From Catenulispora sp. GP43 (GTDB taxonomy: Bacteria; Actinomycetota; Actinomycetes; Streptomycetales; Catenulisporaceae), in the NCBI RefSeq assembly GCF_041260665.1, contig NZ_JBGCCT010000035.1, positions 62,001 to 126,000 of the forward strand: DNA of 64,000 nt, written 5' to 3'. The stretch's first letter is position 1; every line of letters starts with the position of its first letter. Positions 27,985-37,599 of this stretch are shown here, piece after piece. The position numbers were made by a program, and so were the translations under genes. Under the pieces are notes generated by a model, which did not search any database, had not been told where the DNA came from, and saw nothing but the letters and a program-made list of their open reading frames with translations.

Positions 27985-29385
27985 CTAGAACCGGAAGTAG
28001 ATGAACGGCGCCACGCCTTGTCCGCCGCTGACGGCGGCGACCACCAGCAGCAGCGCCCCGAGCGAGATGCCCTGCGCGTAGACGGGGAGAGTGACGAACG
28101 CCTTCTGCAAGCGCGCGCCGGTCCCCCTGGGCAGCCACTGCACGGCCAGTGCGGTGACGATGAGCAGGACGATCGTCGGCGTGACGATGCCGGTGTTCGG
28201 GCCGCCGGCGAACAGCCGTCCGAGGACGGCGAAGGCGGTGTTCAGGTCCGGCGCGCGGAAGAAGACCCACGCCAGGCAGACCACGTGGAAGGTGACTACG
28301 CGCGCTACTGCGGTCTTCACAGGCTGGGGAATCCGCACGGGAATCGCTAGAGAAGTCCACACACGTTCCGCTGCCAAGCCAACGCCGTGGATGCCGCCCC
28401 AGATGACGAATGTCCACGCGGCGCCGTGCCACAGCCCGCCCAGGAGCATGGTCAGCATCAGGTTGCGGTACGTCTTAAGGCTCCCGCCGCGGTTCCCTCC
28501 TAAGGGGATGTAGAGGTAGTCGCGGAGCCAGCGGGACAGCGTCATATGCCAGCGCCGCCAGAAGTCCTGGAGGGAGCGCGCGGTATAGGGGCGGTCGAAG
28601 TTGTCGGGGAAACGGAATCCCAGAAGGAGTGCCAGGCCGATCGCCATGTCGGTGTAGGCGGAGAAGTCGCAGTAGATCTGGACGGCGTATCCGTAAACCG
28701 CCATAAGCGTTTCGGTGCCGTTATGTGCCTGGGGTGTGCCGAACACCGGCTCGACCAGCTTCGTGCCGATCATGTCGGCCACGACCATCTTCTTCACCAG
28801 ACCGCCGGCGATCAGGCCGAACGCCCTGGCAGCCGGGACGCGGTCGGGGTCGCGCGGGCCCGCCAGCTGCGGGATGAACTCCGACGCCCGGACGATCGGG
28901 CCGGCCACGAGGTGCGGGAAGAAGGATGCGTAGATGGCGTAGTCGAGCGGCTTGGCCGGCGCGGTGCGGCCGCGATGGACGTCGACGACGTAGGAGATGG
29001 CCTGGAAGGTGTAGAAGGACACGCCGACCGGCAGGACCCAGTGGAGCAGGCCGAGGGACAGTCCCAGGGAACTGTTGACGGAAGCGCTGAAGAAGTCGAG
29101 GTATTTGAAGACGCCGAGGGCGCCGAGATCCAGGGTGACCGCGGTGATCAGGGCGGCGTCGCGGGTCTTCGTTTCCGACCGGCGCGCGATGATCGTCGCC
29201 GCGAGCTGGTTGACCACGGTGGAGCCGGCCAGGAGGAGCACGTAGTGCCAGTCCGCGGCCGCGTAGAAGTAGTACGAAGCGGCGAGGATGAAGGGCCGCC
29301 ACAGGCGCTGACGGGGCATCAGACCCCAGGACAGCGGCAGGACGATCGCGAAGAAGATCGCGAACTGCACGGTGGGGAAGATCAA
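27985..29385 (-). CDS. MBOAT-family O-acyltransferase (AlgI-like)
   Basis: 466 residues with about ten to twelve membrane helices. The AlgI-type features are visible: MIFPTVQFAIFFAIVLP at the start, the IYCDFSAYTDMAIGLALLLG segment, FWRRWHMTLSRWLRDYLYIP, and the two key His motifs LGGLWHGAAWTF and IWGGIHGVGL near residues 310-335. It transfers acyl groups, usually acetyl, across the membrane to cell-surface glycans and works with the SGNH protein encoded just downstream. No glycan synthesis genes are next to it. Divergent from the kinase gene, 113 nt away. Confidence 0.93.
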   Translation of the reverse strand: MIFPTVQFAIFFAIVLPLSWGLMPRQRLWRPFILAASYYFYAAADWHYVLLLAGSTVVNQLAATIIARRSETKTRDAALITAVTLDLGALGVFKYLDFFSASVNSSLGLSLGLLHWVLPVGVSFYTFQAISYVVDVHRGRTAPAKPLDYAIYASFFPHLVAGPIVRASEFIPQLAGPRDPDRVPAARAFGLIAGGLVKKMVVADMIGTKLVEPVFGTPQAHNGTETLMAVYGYAVQIYCDFSAYTDMAIGLALLLGFRFPDNFDRPYTARSLQDFWRRWHMTLSRWLRDYLYIPLGGNRGGSLKTYRNLMLTMLLGGLWHGAAWTFVIWGGIHGVGLAAERVWTSLAIPVRIPQPVKTAVARVVTFHVVCLAWVFFRAPDLNTAFAVLGRLFAGGPNTGIVTPTIVLLIVTALAVQWLPRGTGARLQKAFVTLPVYAQGISLGALLLVVAAVSGGQGVAPFIYFRF

Positions 29386-29498
29386 GGCGGCTGTCCCGAG
29401 TGGCCGGTTTCGTCAGGAAGGGTCGCAATACCCAACGAAGCAGAACACCGACGGTCACGGTCTTCCCAGCGATCGAGATCGCTCTTAGCTTGTCCGGT

Positions 29499-31143
29499 AT
29501 GGCACCGCTCAGTGAGGACGACCCGCGCCACCTCGGGGGTTTCCGGGTGCTGACGCTGCTCGCCGTCGGCGGTATGGGGCGCGTGTACCTGGCGCTGGGG
29601 CCGGACCGGCAGGCGGTGGCGCTGAAGGTGGCGCGGCCGGAGTTCGCCGCCGACGCGCGGTTCCGGGCGCGGTTCCGGCGGGAGGTGGCGACGGCGCGGG
29701 AGGTGGGTGGCGGCACGGCGCTGATCGCTCCGGTGGTGGCCGCGGATCCGGATGCGGAGCTGCCGTGGCTGGCGTCGGAGTATGTGCCGGGGCCGTCCGT
29801 GACCGAGATGGCGCTGGGCTTCGGCCCGTTGAGCGAGGCGGGTCTTCGCACCCTGACCCACGGCCTGGCCCTGGCGCTCACCGAGGTCCACGCGGCCGGC
29901 GTGGTGCACCGCGACGTGAAGCCCTCGAACGTGCTGCTGGCCCGCACCGGTCCGCGGCTGATCGACTTCGGCGTGGCCCGCGCCGTCGACGACGTCGGCC
30001 TGACCAGGGTCGGAGCCCTGATCGGCTCGCCCGGCTTCCTGTCGCCGGAGCAGGCCCTCGGCGAGCCGGTGACGTTCGGCTCGGACCTCTTCGCGATGGC
30101 CGCGGTCGTCGCCTACGCGGCGCGCGGCCAGAGCCCCTTCGGCAGCGGCGACGGACCCGCGCTGCTGTACCGCGTCGTGCACGAGCCGCCGAAGCTCGAA
30201 GGACTCCCCGCCGACCTGACCGAGGTGCTGGCCGCCTGCCTGGCGAAGGACCCCGGCGAGCGCCCGAGCGCCCCGGAGATCGCGGACCTCATCGCGCCCG
30301 AGGACCCCTGGCTCTCGGACGCGGTGCTCGACGACATAGCCCGCCGCGAGGCGGAACTGGCGGCCTGGCTGCGGGTCACCGCCGCCGACCCGCTGTGGGT
30401 GAAGGCGGTCGACAAGGCGCAGAACGCGGCCTTCGACACGGTCGCCGACACGGCGCTGGACATAGCGAACGCGGCGGTGGTGGAGCCGACGCGGACCGGG
30501 ACTCGGCGGCGGCAACGCGGGTCGGCCGACACCGGACTCGGGCTCGGCTCGGCTGCCGACCGGGCACCCGGACCGGAGACAAGTCCCGCCGACCGCACAG
30601 GCAGACCGGAGACGAGTCCCGCCGACCGCGCACACCGACCGGAACCAAACCCCGCCGACACCGCACCGCCGCCGCACTCCCCGCCGCCCGAATCCCCCGC
30701 ACACGGCATTCGCCAGCCCGGCCTACCGCGCATCCCCCTCGCTCCAGCCGACCTCTCCGGCGAGACCGACTCACAATCCCCTGCCTCGGCACCCCGGCCC
30801 GGACCCGAACCGGCATCCGAACCCGCGTCCCCCGCATCCCCCGCGACCACGCGCCCCGGTGCCGCCTACACCGCGTTCCTCCTCGAACCGGACCCGCCGA
30901 CCCCCGTGCCGTCCTCCGCCGCCACCCACCACCGCGCGCCGCACCGCCGGCGCTTTCCCGCCTATGCCGCCCTCGGGGCCCTCCTGGGCGCCGTCGTGAC
31001 CGCCGCCGCGCTGCTGCTCCCGCACGGCGGCCACGGCAGCCCTGCGCCCCCGCAGCGGCCCGCGAGCAGCTCCGCCGGGAAGCAGAAAGCCGCTCCGTCC
31101 ACCGGGGTCGGTGGGCGGAGCGGCTCAGGGGTTCGTCCGGGGA

Positions 31144-31172
<29 letters not shown>
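29499..31172 (+). CDS. Membrane-anchored serine/threonine protein kinase
   Basis: 557 residues from ATG 29499. The kinase domain (about 12-275) has a Gly loop AVGGMGRVY, Lys43 (VALKVA), catalytic HRDVKPSN (Asp139), DFGVAR (Asp156) and GSPGFLSPEQ, all intact. A long Pro/Ser/Thr spacer leads to one membrane helix near residues 485-510 (AALGALLGAVVTAAALLL) and a short outer tail with no PASTA or other sensor. The last 12 codons before 31124 form the stem of the etfA terminator, and the stop at 31172 lies inside etfA, so the C terminus seems to have run through its neighbour. Targets are unknown. Confidence 0.9.
31089..31124 (-). terminator. Terminator of the etfBA operon, inside the kinase 3' end
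   Basis: A 15-bp stem with one G-T pair (31089-31103 with 31110-31124) lies 20 nt past the etfA stop. On the - strand it is followed by TTTC. The same bases encode part of the kinase tail on the + strand. Confidence 0.7.
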
Positions 31173-32094
<922 letters not shown>

Positions 32095-32108
32095 CTTCCA
32101 ACGCTCCC

Positions 32109-32888
32109 TTAGATGAACTTCTGCGCGGACAGGAACTCGGCGAGCTTCACGCCGCCGTCGCCCTCGTCGGCCACCTTGACGCCGGCGCTGCGCGGCGGGC
32201 GCTGGGCGGCGTCGGCCACCGCGGTCCAGGCGCCGCCGGCGCCGACCACGGCGGTGTCGATGCCGGCCGCGGCCGCGTCGAGCTGGGCGATCGGCTTCTT
32301 CTTGGCCGCCATGATGCCCTTGAAGGAGGGGTAGCGCGGCTCGTTGATCTTCTCCACCACCGAGACCACGGCCGGCAGCTGGGCCTTGACGATGTCGTGG
32401 CCGTAGTCGGTGAGGCGGTTCACGGTGATCTCGGTGCCGTCGATCTCGACCTTCGAGGCGAAGGTGAGCTGCGGCAGGCCCAGGCGCTCGGCCAGCATCG
32501 CCGGGACCAGCGAGGTGCGGGCGTCGGAGGCCTCCGAGCCCAGGACCACCAGGTCGTACTCGGTGGTGCCCAGGGCCTGCGCGATGGCGTAGGACGTGGC
32601 CACGGCGTCGGAGCCGGCCAGCGCCGGGTCGGACAGCAGGATGCCGGAGTCCGCACCCATCGACAGCGCCTTGCGCAGCGCGGCGTCGGCGCCGTCGGGG
32701 CCCATGGTCAGCACGGTGACCTCGCCGCCGTGCGCCTCGACGAGCTTGAGCGCCTCCTCGATGGCGTACTCGTCCATCTCGTTGAGCACCGGGTTCGAGC
32801 TCTCCCGGTCCACGGTCAGGGTGTCCGGGAGGAGCCGCTTCTCGGCCTCCGTGTCCGGTACCTGCTTCACACAGACGACGATTTTCAT
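32109..32888 (-). CDS. etfB: Electron transfer flavoprotein beta subunit
   Basis: 259 residues from ATG 32888, with AGGAGGT 12-18 nt upstream. It starts MKIVVCVKQVPDTEAEKRLL and contains NEMDEYAIEEALKL and TEYDLVVLGSEASDARTSLV, the AMP-binding pattern of ETF-beta. It forms the heterodimer with EtfA. First gene of the operon; the 331-nt upstream gap should carry the promoter. Confidence 0.96.
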   Translation of the reverse strand: MKIVVCVKQVPDTEAEKRLLPDTLTVDRESSNPVLNEMDEYAIEEALKLVEAHGGEVTVLTMGPDGADAALRKALSMGADSGILLSDPALAGSDAVATSYAIAQALGTTEYDLVVLGSEASDARTSLVPAMLAERLGLPQLTFASKVEIDGTEITVNRLTDYGHDIVKAQLPAVVSVVEKINEPRYPSFKGIMAAKKKPIAQLDAAAAGIDTAVVGAGGAWTAVADAAQRPPRSAGVKVADEGDGGVKLAEFLSAQKFI

Positions 32889-33219
32889 GATCGCTGTCCG
32901 ACCTCCTGCTTGAGGGCTTCTCCGGTCTCTCCTCCGCAGCTTGCCATGGTCGGACCTGATTTTAATAAACAGAGCATCCGAACACGGGGGCAGGCAGGCG
33001 AGGCTTCCACGGCTTCCGGTGCGGCCCGGCGGTTGCCGACGGTGCCGTCCACGGGGATCGTATCCCGACAAAGTTACCGCTTGGTAGTGCCGCAAGAAGC
33101 GATGCGCGTCACGTCTCGGATGGGCCGCCCGGGGGAATGCATACGGTATTCGAGTGACTACTGTGAGGGATGGTGACCGGCTAGGATGATCAAAACACCT
33201 TGACCAGGGGGGTGGTCCG
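32889..33219. other. Divergent intergenic region between etfB and the WXG100-like pair
   Basis: 331 nt without a convincing gene. It is locally less GC-rich near 32960-32980 (TTTTAATAAACAGAG) and near 33065-33080, which suits divergent promoters. AGGGGGGTGG just before 33220 is the ribosome binding site of the + strand gene. I see no strong inverted repeat. Confidence 0.5.
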
Positions 33220-33615
33220 ATGACCGGTCCGGAGTTCGCCTTCGAGGTACGGCCGCCGGTGCTGACCGCGTACGCCGAGTCGCTGCGGGTCGGCGCCGCG
33301 GAGCTGGCGTCGGTCGGCGAGGCGGTGGCGGCGGTGCGCGTGGAGCGCGGCTGGTTCGGCCGGCTGCCGCAGTCCGGCTTCCTGGCCGACCGCTGCGCCG
33401 CGCATCAGCAGGAGGTGCTCGCCGAGGCCGGCCAGTTGGCCGCGTGGCTGGCGGCGGCGACCCTCGGGCTCGCGGAATCCGCGGGCCGCTATTCGGCGGC
33501 CGATCGGGTGGTGGCCGGAGTCGCGGGCGCGGTGGAGACGGCGCTCGGGGTGGGGATCGAGATACCCGGCAGCGAGCCGGACGAGGCCGGCCCGGGCAAC
33601 GGGACGCACGGATGA
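33220..33615 (+). CDS. WXG100/EspC-like small helical protein (type VII secretion target type)
   Basis: 131 residues, nearly all alpha-helical and Ala/Glu-rich. It resembles the actinobacterial type VII secretion-associated proteins by the helix-turn pattern with GWFGRLPQSGFLADRCAAHQ near residues 45-64 and the helical hairpin around it. It has a strong ribosome binding site (AGGGGGG). The stop overlaps the start of the next gene (ATGA), so the two products are made together and may form a helical complex. No ESX/EccC core genes are in the window. Family call is by pattern only. Confidence 0.65.
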   Translation: MTGPEFAFEVRPPVLTAYAESLRVGAAELASVGEAVAAVRVERGWFGRLPQSGFLADRCAAHQQEVLAEAGQLAAWLAAATLGLAESAGRYSAADRVVAGVAGAVETALGVGIEIPGSEPDEAGPGNGTHG

Positions 33616-34535
33616 GCAGCCCGATGGAGCCGGGCGCGCCCGGGGACGGCTTCGGAGTCGGCTACGCATGGGCAGTGCAGGAGCCGCCTCGGCTCGACAC
33701 GATGCTCAGCCCGGCGCACCGCGCGGCGCCGAGCGGACTGGAGGGCACGCTGACGTGGGGCGTCGCGTGGGCGCTGCGCGAGGTCGGACTGCTGGACGTG
33801 CTGGACCGGGTGACCGGCGACGCCGACGCCCTGCACGGCGCGGCGGCGCTGTGGCTGGAGCAGGCGGTCGCGGTGCGCGGCATCTCGACGCGGCTGCGGC
33901 AGGACGGCGTGCCGCTGGCCGCGAGCTGGCGCGGGGAGGCCGCGCAGGCGTTCGGGGCCGTGATGGACGCCGCCCTGACGGCGCTGGACCGGCTGGCGTT
34001 CGACCTGGCGGCGACGGCGCACCTGCTCAACCGGGCCGGCGTCGCGGCCGGGGCGGCCCAGGACGCGGTGACCGGCGTCGTCGCCGACGCCGCGGCGTGG
34101 GCGGCGGCCGAACTGGCCGCGACCGCGGTGGCCGACGTGCTCACCTTCGGACTGGCCACGGCCGGCGGCGCCCTGGCCGAATCGGCGACGCTGGCGGCGT
34201 TCCTGGCCCGCGCCGAACGGATATCGGCGGAGTTCGCGGCGCTGGTGGAGCAGCTGGCGACCGAGCTCGCGGTGTTGCGCGCGGCCCGCGACGCGCTCGG
34301 CGCCTCGCGCGGGCTCGGCGCGCTGCACGCGTTCCGAGCCCTGCGGCGGACCCAGGAGACAGTGGCGGAACTGCGCGGAGCCGGCAGCGTCCTGCGCTTG
34401 ATCGAGGGCGCCACGGACGCGGCGCTCGGCCATGCCGTCGGGCTCCCGCTCGGCGCCGAGGGGGCGAAGGGCCTCGGCGCGCAGATCCGGCACACGATCA
34501 CCGATGAGGCGGAACAGACCGAGTCCGGGCACTGA
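33612..34535 (+). CDS. WXG-motif helical protein, partner of the preceding gene
   Basis: 307 residues, ATG overlapping the previous stop. It is rich in Ala and Leu and predicted all-helical. SWRGEAAQAFGAVMDAAL around residue 105 is a WXG-type turn between two helices, and an apolar stretch follows (residues about 150-190, AAAELAATAVADVLTFGLAT). This arrangement matches the N-terminal targeting part of LXG/WXG proteins exported by type VII systems, but the C terminus carries no recognisable toxin domain. It could be a structural substrate or a toxin-delivery remnant. Moderate confidence in family, low in role. Confidence 0.65.
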   Translation: MSSPMEPGAPGDGFGVGYAWAVQEPPRLDTMLSPAHRAAPSGLEGTLTWGVAWALREVGLLDVLDRVTGDADALHGAAALWLEQAVAVRGISTRLRQDGVPLAASWRGEAAQAFGAVMDAALTALDRLAFDLAATAHLLNRAGVAAGAAQDAVTGVVADAAAWAAAELAATAVADVLTFGLATAGGALAESATLAAFLARAERISAEFAALVEQLATELAVLRAARDALGASRGLGALHAFRALRRTQETVAELRGAGSVLRLIEGATDAALGHAVGLPLGAEGAKGLGAQIRHTITDEAEQTESGH

Positions 34536-34599
34536 GCTCCATGTCGGAGCACTGAGATCGCGTCCGGACACCGAGATCCGCCACCGCCTCGCGCAACAC

Positions 34600-34641
34600 A
34601 CTTGACATTACCAAGCAAGTACTAGACGCTACTCGTCAAGT
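34600..34641 (+). promoter_or_regulatory. Promoter-like region with inverted repeat before the small HTH gene
   Basis: TTGACA at 34602-34607 sits inside ACTTGAC (34600-34606), whose reverse complement GTCAAGT occurs at 34635-34641, only 15 nt before the ATG at 34656. CAAGTA also recurs directly at 34616 and 34638. The low GC content and symmetry suggest an operator over a promoter, probably bound by the encoded HTH protein. Confidence 0.5.
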
Positions 34642-34655
34642 AGAGGCGACAAGGG

Positions 34656-35165
34656 ATGGAGTCCGCTTTGGCGACCACATGGCGCACCGCCCACGAGGAG
34701 CTGGCCCGGGACCTGAACCGCCTGGTCGAGGCGCGCGTCCTGGGCCCGGTCGACGTCCTGTTCGGACTCGACAAGGACCTGCGGCGCCGGGCCTTCGAGG
34801 CGGTGCTGGTCTGGACCGAGGACCTGCTGGGCCCGGACGACGACACCGCGAGGACCACCGCGATCCGGCTCGTCGGCACCCTGTTTCCGTCCGACGAGCC
34901 CTTCAACCCGCCGGCCCAGTGGTGGACCACCCCGTTCGGCCGCGCGGTGCTGCTGCGCGCCGGCCATCCGAACGCCGAGGCGGTGTCCTTCACCGTGGCG
35001 GCGGCGATGCTCGGGATCAGCCGGCAGGGGGTGCACGACCTCGCTCGGCGCGGGAAGGTGCAGGCCCATCCGGACGGCGGGGTGACGGTCGACTCGGTGC
35101 AGGCGCGGCTGAAGGAGCGGCTGCTCGGCGATTCGGAAGCGGTCGCTTCCGAGGACAAGGGCTGA
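34656..35165 (+). CDS. Small protein with C-terminal helix-turn-helix motif
   Basis: 169 residues. The C-terminal part (about 112-155) reads SFTVAAAMLGISRQGVHDLA followed by RRGKVQAHPDGGVTVDSVQ, the excisionase/MerR-like HTH pattern also seen in antitoxins of the Xre/VapB kind. The N-terminal ~100 residues are Asp/Arg-rich and helical, with FNPPAQWWTTPFGRAVL before the HTH. It probably binds its own promoter, where a short inverted repeat is seen. No toxin gene is next to it; the following DNA is a pseudogene. The regulator call is by motif. Confidence 0.68.
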   Translation: MESALATTWRTAHEELARDLNRLVEARVLGPVDVLFGLDKDLRRRAFEAVLVWTEDLLGPDDDTARTTAIRLVGTLFPSDEPFNPPAQWWTTPFGRAVLLRAGHPNAEAVSFTVAAAMLGISRQGVHDLARRGKVQAHPDGGVTVDSVQARLKERLLGDSEAVASEDKG

Positions 35166-35174
35166 GCAGGCGTC

Positions 35175-35418
35175 ATGCAGACCTTCACTCCGGCTGCCGC
35201 GCCCGACCTCGCGGTCAGCCGGCTCGGCTACGGCGCATCACCGCGGCTTCGCCGGAACAACTCGTCGCGCAGGTAAAGCAGAACCTTGCGACCGTGCGGG
35301 TGGACCGGCTGCCGCTCGTGTATCTCCGGGTCGGCGGCGACGGTCTGTTGCCGCCGAACTCGCCCTCGACGCCGAGGATGTGGCAGCGCTGAACGGAATC
35401 AACACCCTGACGGACTAG
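35175..35418 (+). pseudogene. Remnant of an aldo/keto reductase gene
   Basis: Three fragments in three frames follow the order of an aldo/keto reductase: the N terminus MQTFTPAAAPDLAVSRLGYG from ATG 35175; then SPEQLVAQVKQNLATVRVDR plus LPLVYLRVGGD from about 35245; and finally ELALDAEDVAALNGINTLTD ending at TAG 35416-35418. A complete enzyme is about 280 residues, so about 200 codons have been deleted and two frames broken. The last stop shares the CTAG palindrome with the stop of the convergent gene. Confidence 0.7.
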
Positions 35419-36473
35419 GACCGCCGAAGGACCACCTGGCAGGGGTTGGCGGGGTCGTCGGAGGCGCACAGGACGAGATCCGGGCCCGCCCGGTAGACGT
35501 CGAACCAGACCGAGTGGGACAGGTCGCCCTCTATCTGCAGGCGGACGCCGGAGCGGCCGCCGGGGCTCTCGGTGTCCCACATGCCCGCCGAGGCCGGCAC
35601 GCCGTCGCCGGCGCCCAGGCCGCCGCCGGCCAGCGCGCCGGCGGTGTACGTGCCGTCGGCGCGCAGGACGACGGACATGCCGGAGCGCGACCGCCACGTC
35701 CCGAGCAGATCGCCGTCCGAGCCGACGGCGACGGCCTTGGCCGTGGACGACGGCGCCGCGAACCGCCACACCGGACCGCCGACCGCCACCAGAACCGCCA
35801 GCGCCACCACCGCGACCCGCCGCGACACCGCCAGATCCCGCCGCCGCCACCCGATGGCGACCGCCGAAGCGGCCACCCCGGCGGGCCAGAAGAACGCGGT
35901 CACCAAGCAGCCGAAGCACCACAGCAGCAGCCGCGGCCGCCACCGCGCCGTCAACCCGAACAGGCCCACCCCGACGCCCCACAGCGCACCGACGAGATAG
36001 AAGGCGGTCCACGGCCGCGCGTCGGGCAGATGCGGCATGTCGGGGTTCACGTGCGGGCTGTCGAAGAAGACGCGATAGGCGAAGTACAGCGCCAGCGCAC
36101 CCCAGAACAGCACGCCGAGCCCGACGAGGGCGCCGACGCAGACCAGCGCGGCACGCCGCAGGCCGGGGCCGAGCGCCACGCCGGTGAGGGTCGAGGCCTC
36201 GCTCTGCATGCCGAAGAAGGGCTCTGGGTCGGCGGAGGCCAGATCGGCCTCGGACTGCTCGCCGCCGGCCGCGCTCACATCCCCGGAGAAAGGCACGCCG
36301 CCGCCGGCCACAGCGCCGGCAACCAAATCAGCCTCGGACTGCATGCCATCGGCCCCGCTCCCCTGCCCGGGCAAGAGCCCGATGCCGCCAACCCCCTCAT
36401 CCCCCGCGAAACCCTCGTCGGCCATGGCGTCATCGGCGTGCGAGCCGGCGTCGGTCGAGAACACGCGCCCCAC
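35415..36473 (-). CDS. Multi-pass membrane protein with QSEA repeats and a C-terminal beta domain
   Basis: 352 residues, not recognised. The N-terminal 100 residues are acidic and Gly-rich and carry three imperfect repeats (GMQSEADLV, GEQSEADLA, GMQSEAST). About four membrane helices follow (residues ~108-235). The last ~95 residues (DLLGTWRSRSGMSVVLRADG onward, ending VVLRRS) look like a small beta-sheet domain of the 'threshold weight' lipocalin-like type often found outside actinobacterial cells. It may sense or bind something at the surface, with the repeats as an intracellular contact. No operon partner: a terminator of the peptide-transport operon lies just upstream. Confidence 0.7.
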   Translation of the reverse strand: MGRVFSTDAGSHADDAMADEGFAGDEGVGGIGLLPGQGSGADGMQSEADLVAGAVAGGGVPFSGDVSAAGGEQSEADLASADPEPFFGMQSEASTLTGVALGPGLRRAALVCVGALVGLGVLFWGALALYFAYRVFFDSPHVNPDMPHLPDARPWTAFYLVGALWGVGVGLFGLTARWRPRLLLWCFGCLVTAFFWPAGVAASAVAIGWRRRDLAVSRRVAVVALAVLVAVGGPVWRFAAPSSTAKAVAVGSDGDLLGTWRSRSGMSVVLRADGTYTAGALAGGGLGAGDGVPASAGMWDTESPGGRSGVRLQIEGDLSHSVWFDVYRAGPDLVLCASDDPANPCQVVLRRS

Positions 36474-36483
36474 AATGCCGAAA

Positions 36484-36513
36484 GCCCGGCGGGAGCGAAA
36501 GCTCCCACCGGGC
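36484..36513 (-). terminator. Terminator of the peptide ABC transporter operon
   Basis: A 13-bp stem with one mismatch (36484-36496 with 36501-36513), loop GAAA, lies 27 nt past the dppF-like stop. On the - strand it is followed by TTTCGG. Confidence 0.8.
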
Positions 36514-36540
36514 CGTCGGTGCGCTGAGGCGCGCGAGCCC

Positions 36541-37599
36541 TTACACGTTCTCCGGGAAGTGGCAGGCCACCTGGTGGGCGTAGCCGGCCGCGGAGAGGGC
36601 GCCGATCTGCAGCAGCGGGGGCTCCTGCGTGCGGCAGACTTCCTGCGCCTTCCAGCAGCGGGTGTTGAAACGGCAGCCCGCCGGGGGGTTGATCGGCGAG
36701 GGGACGTCGCCGACCAGGCGGATGCGCTCCACCTGACCCTCGGCCTTGCCCTCCTTGCGGTCCGGGTCCGGGATCGGGACCGCGGACAGCAGGGCGGTGG
36801 TGTAGGGGTGGTGCGGCCTGGTGTACATGTCGGCCTGGTCGGCGATCTCGACGATCTTGCCCAGGTACATCACCGCGACGCGGTCGGAGATGTGGCGCAC
36901 CACCGACAGGTCGTGGGCGATGAACACGTACGCCAGGTTCAGCTCGTTCTGCAGGTCCTCCAGCAGGTTCATCACCTGGGCCTGGATCGACACGTCGAGC
37001 GCGGAGACCGGCTCGTCGGCGATGACCAGCTTGGGCTTCAGGGCCAGCGCGCGGGCGATGCCGATGCGCTGGCGCTGACCGCCGGAGAACTCGTGCGGGT
37101 AGCGGTTGTAGTGCTCCGGGGACAGGCCCACCAGGGACAGCAGGTCCTGCACGGCCTTCTTCACGCCGTTGGGCGTCTGGATGCCCTGGATGTGGAAGGG
37201 CGCGCCGACGATGGTGCCGACCGTGTGCCGCGGGTTCAGCGAGGACTGCGGGTCCTGGAACACCATCTGGATGTCCCGGCGCAGCGGCCGCAGCTGGCCC
37301 TGGCTCATGTGGGCGATGTCGCGGCCCTCGAACATGATCTGTCCGCTGGTCGGCTCGTCCAGGCGGGCCAGCATCTTGCCGGTCGTGGACTTGCCGCAGC
37401 CGGACTCGCCGACCAGGCCGAGGGTCTCCCCGGCGCGGACGGAGAAGCTGATCCCGTCCACCGCCTGCACCGCGCCGACCTGGCGCTGCAGCAGGCCGCG
37501 CCGGATCGGGAAGTGCTTGACCAGATTGTTGACCTGCAGCAGCGCGTCCGGTTCCACCGCGGAGGTCTCGGACGTCTGCGCCGTGGTTTCCGTGCTCAC
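36541..37599 (-). CDS. Peptide ABC transporter ATP-binding protein, DppF/OppF type
   Basis: 352 residues from GTG 37599, overlapping the previous gene stop (GTGA). Walker [16 protein letters not shown] signature [15 protein letters not shown], Walker [13 protein letters not shown], and the C-terminal Cys-rich oligopeptide-transporter extension ([17 protein letters not shown]) that carries an Fe-S-like motif. It pairs with the next upstream ATPase to power import of peptides through the two permeases. The only OppF-type ATPase in the window, so probably also used by the second permease module. Confidence 0.93.
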   Translation of the reverse strand: MSTETTAQTSETSAVEPDALLQVNNLVKHFPIRRGLLQRQVGAVQAVDGISFSVRAGETLGLVGESGCGKSTTGKMLARLDEPTSGQIMFEGRDIAHMSQGQLRPLRRDIQMVFQDPQSSLNPRHTVGTIVGAPFHIQGIQTPNGVKKAVQDLLSLVGLSPEHYNRYPHEFSGGQRQRIGIARALALKPKLVIADEPVSALDVSIQAQVMNLLEDLQNELNLAYVFIAHDLSVVRHISDRVAVMYLGKIVEIADQADMYTRPHHPYTTALLSAVPIPDPDRKEGKAEGQVERIRLVGDVPSPINPPAGCRFNTRCWKAQEVCRTQEPPLLQIGALSAAGYAHQVACHFPENV

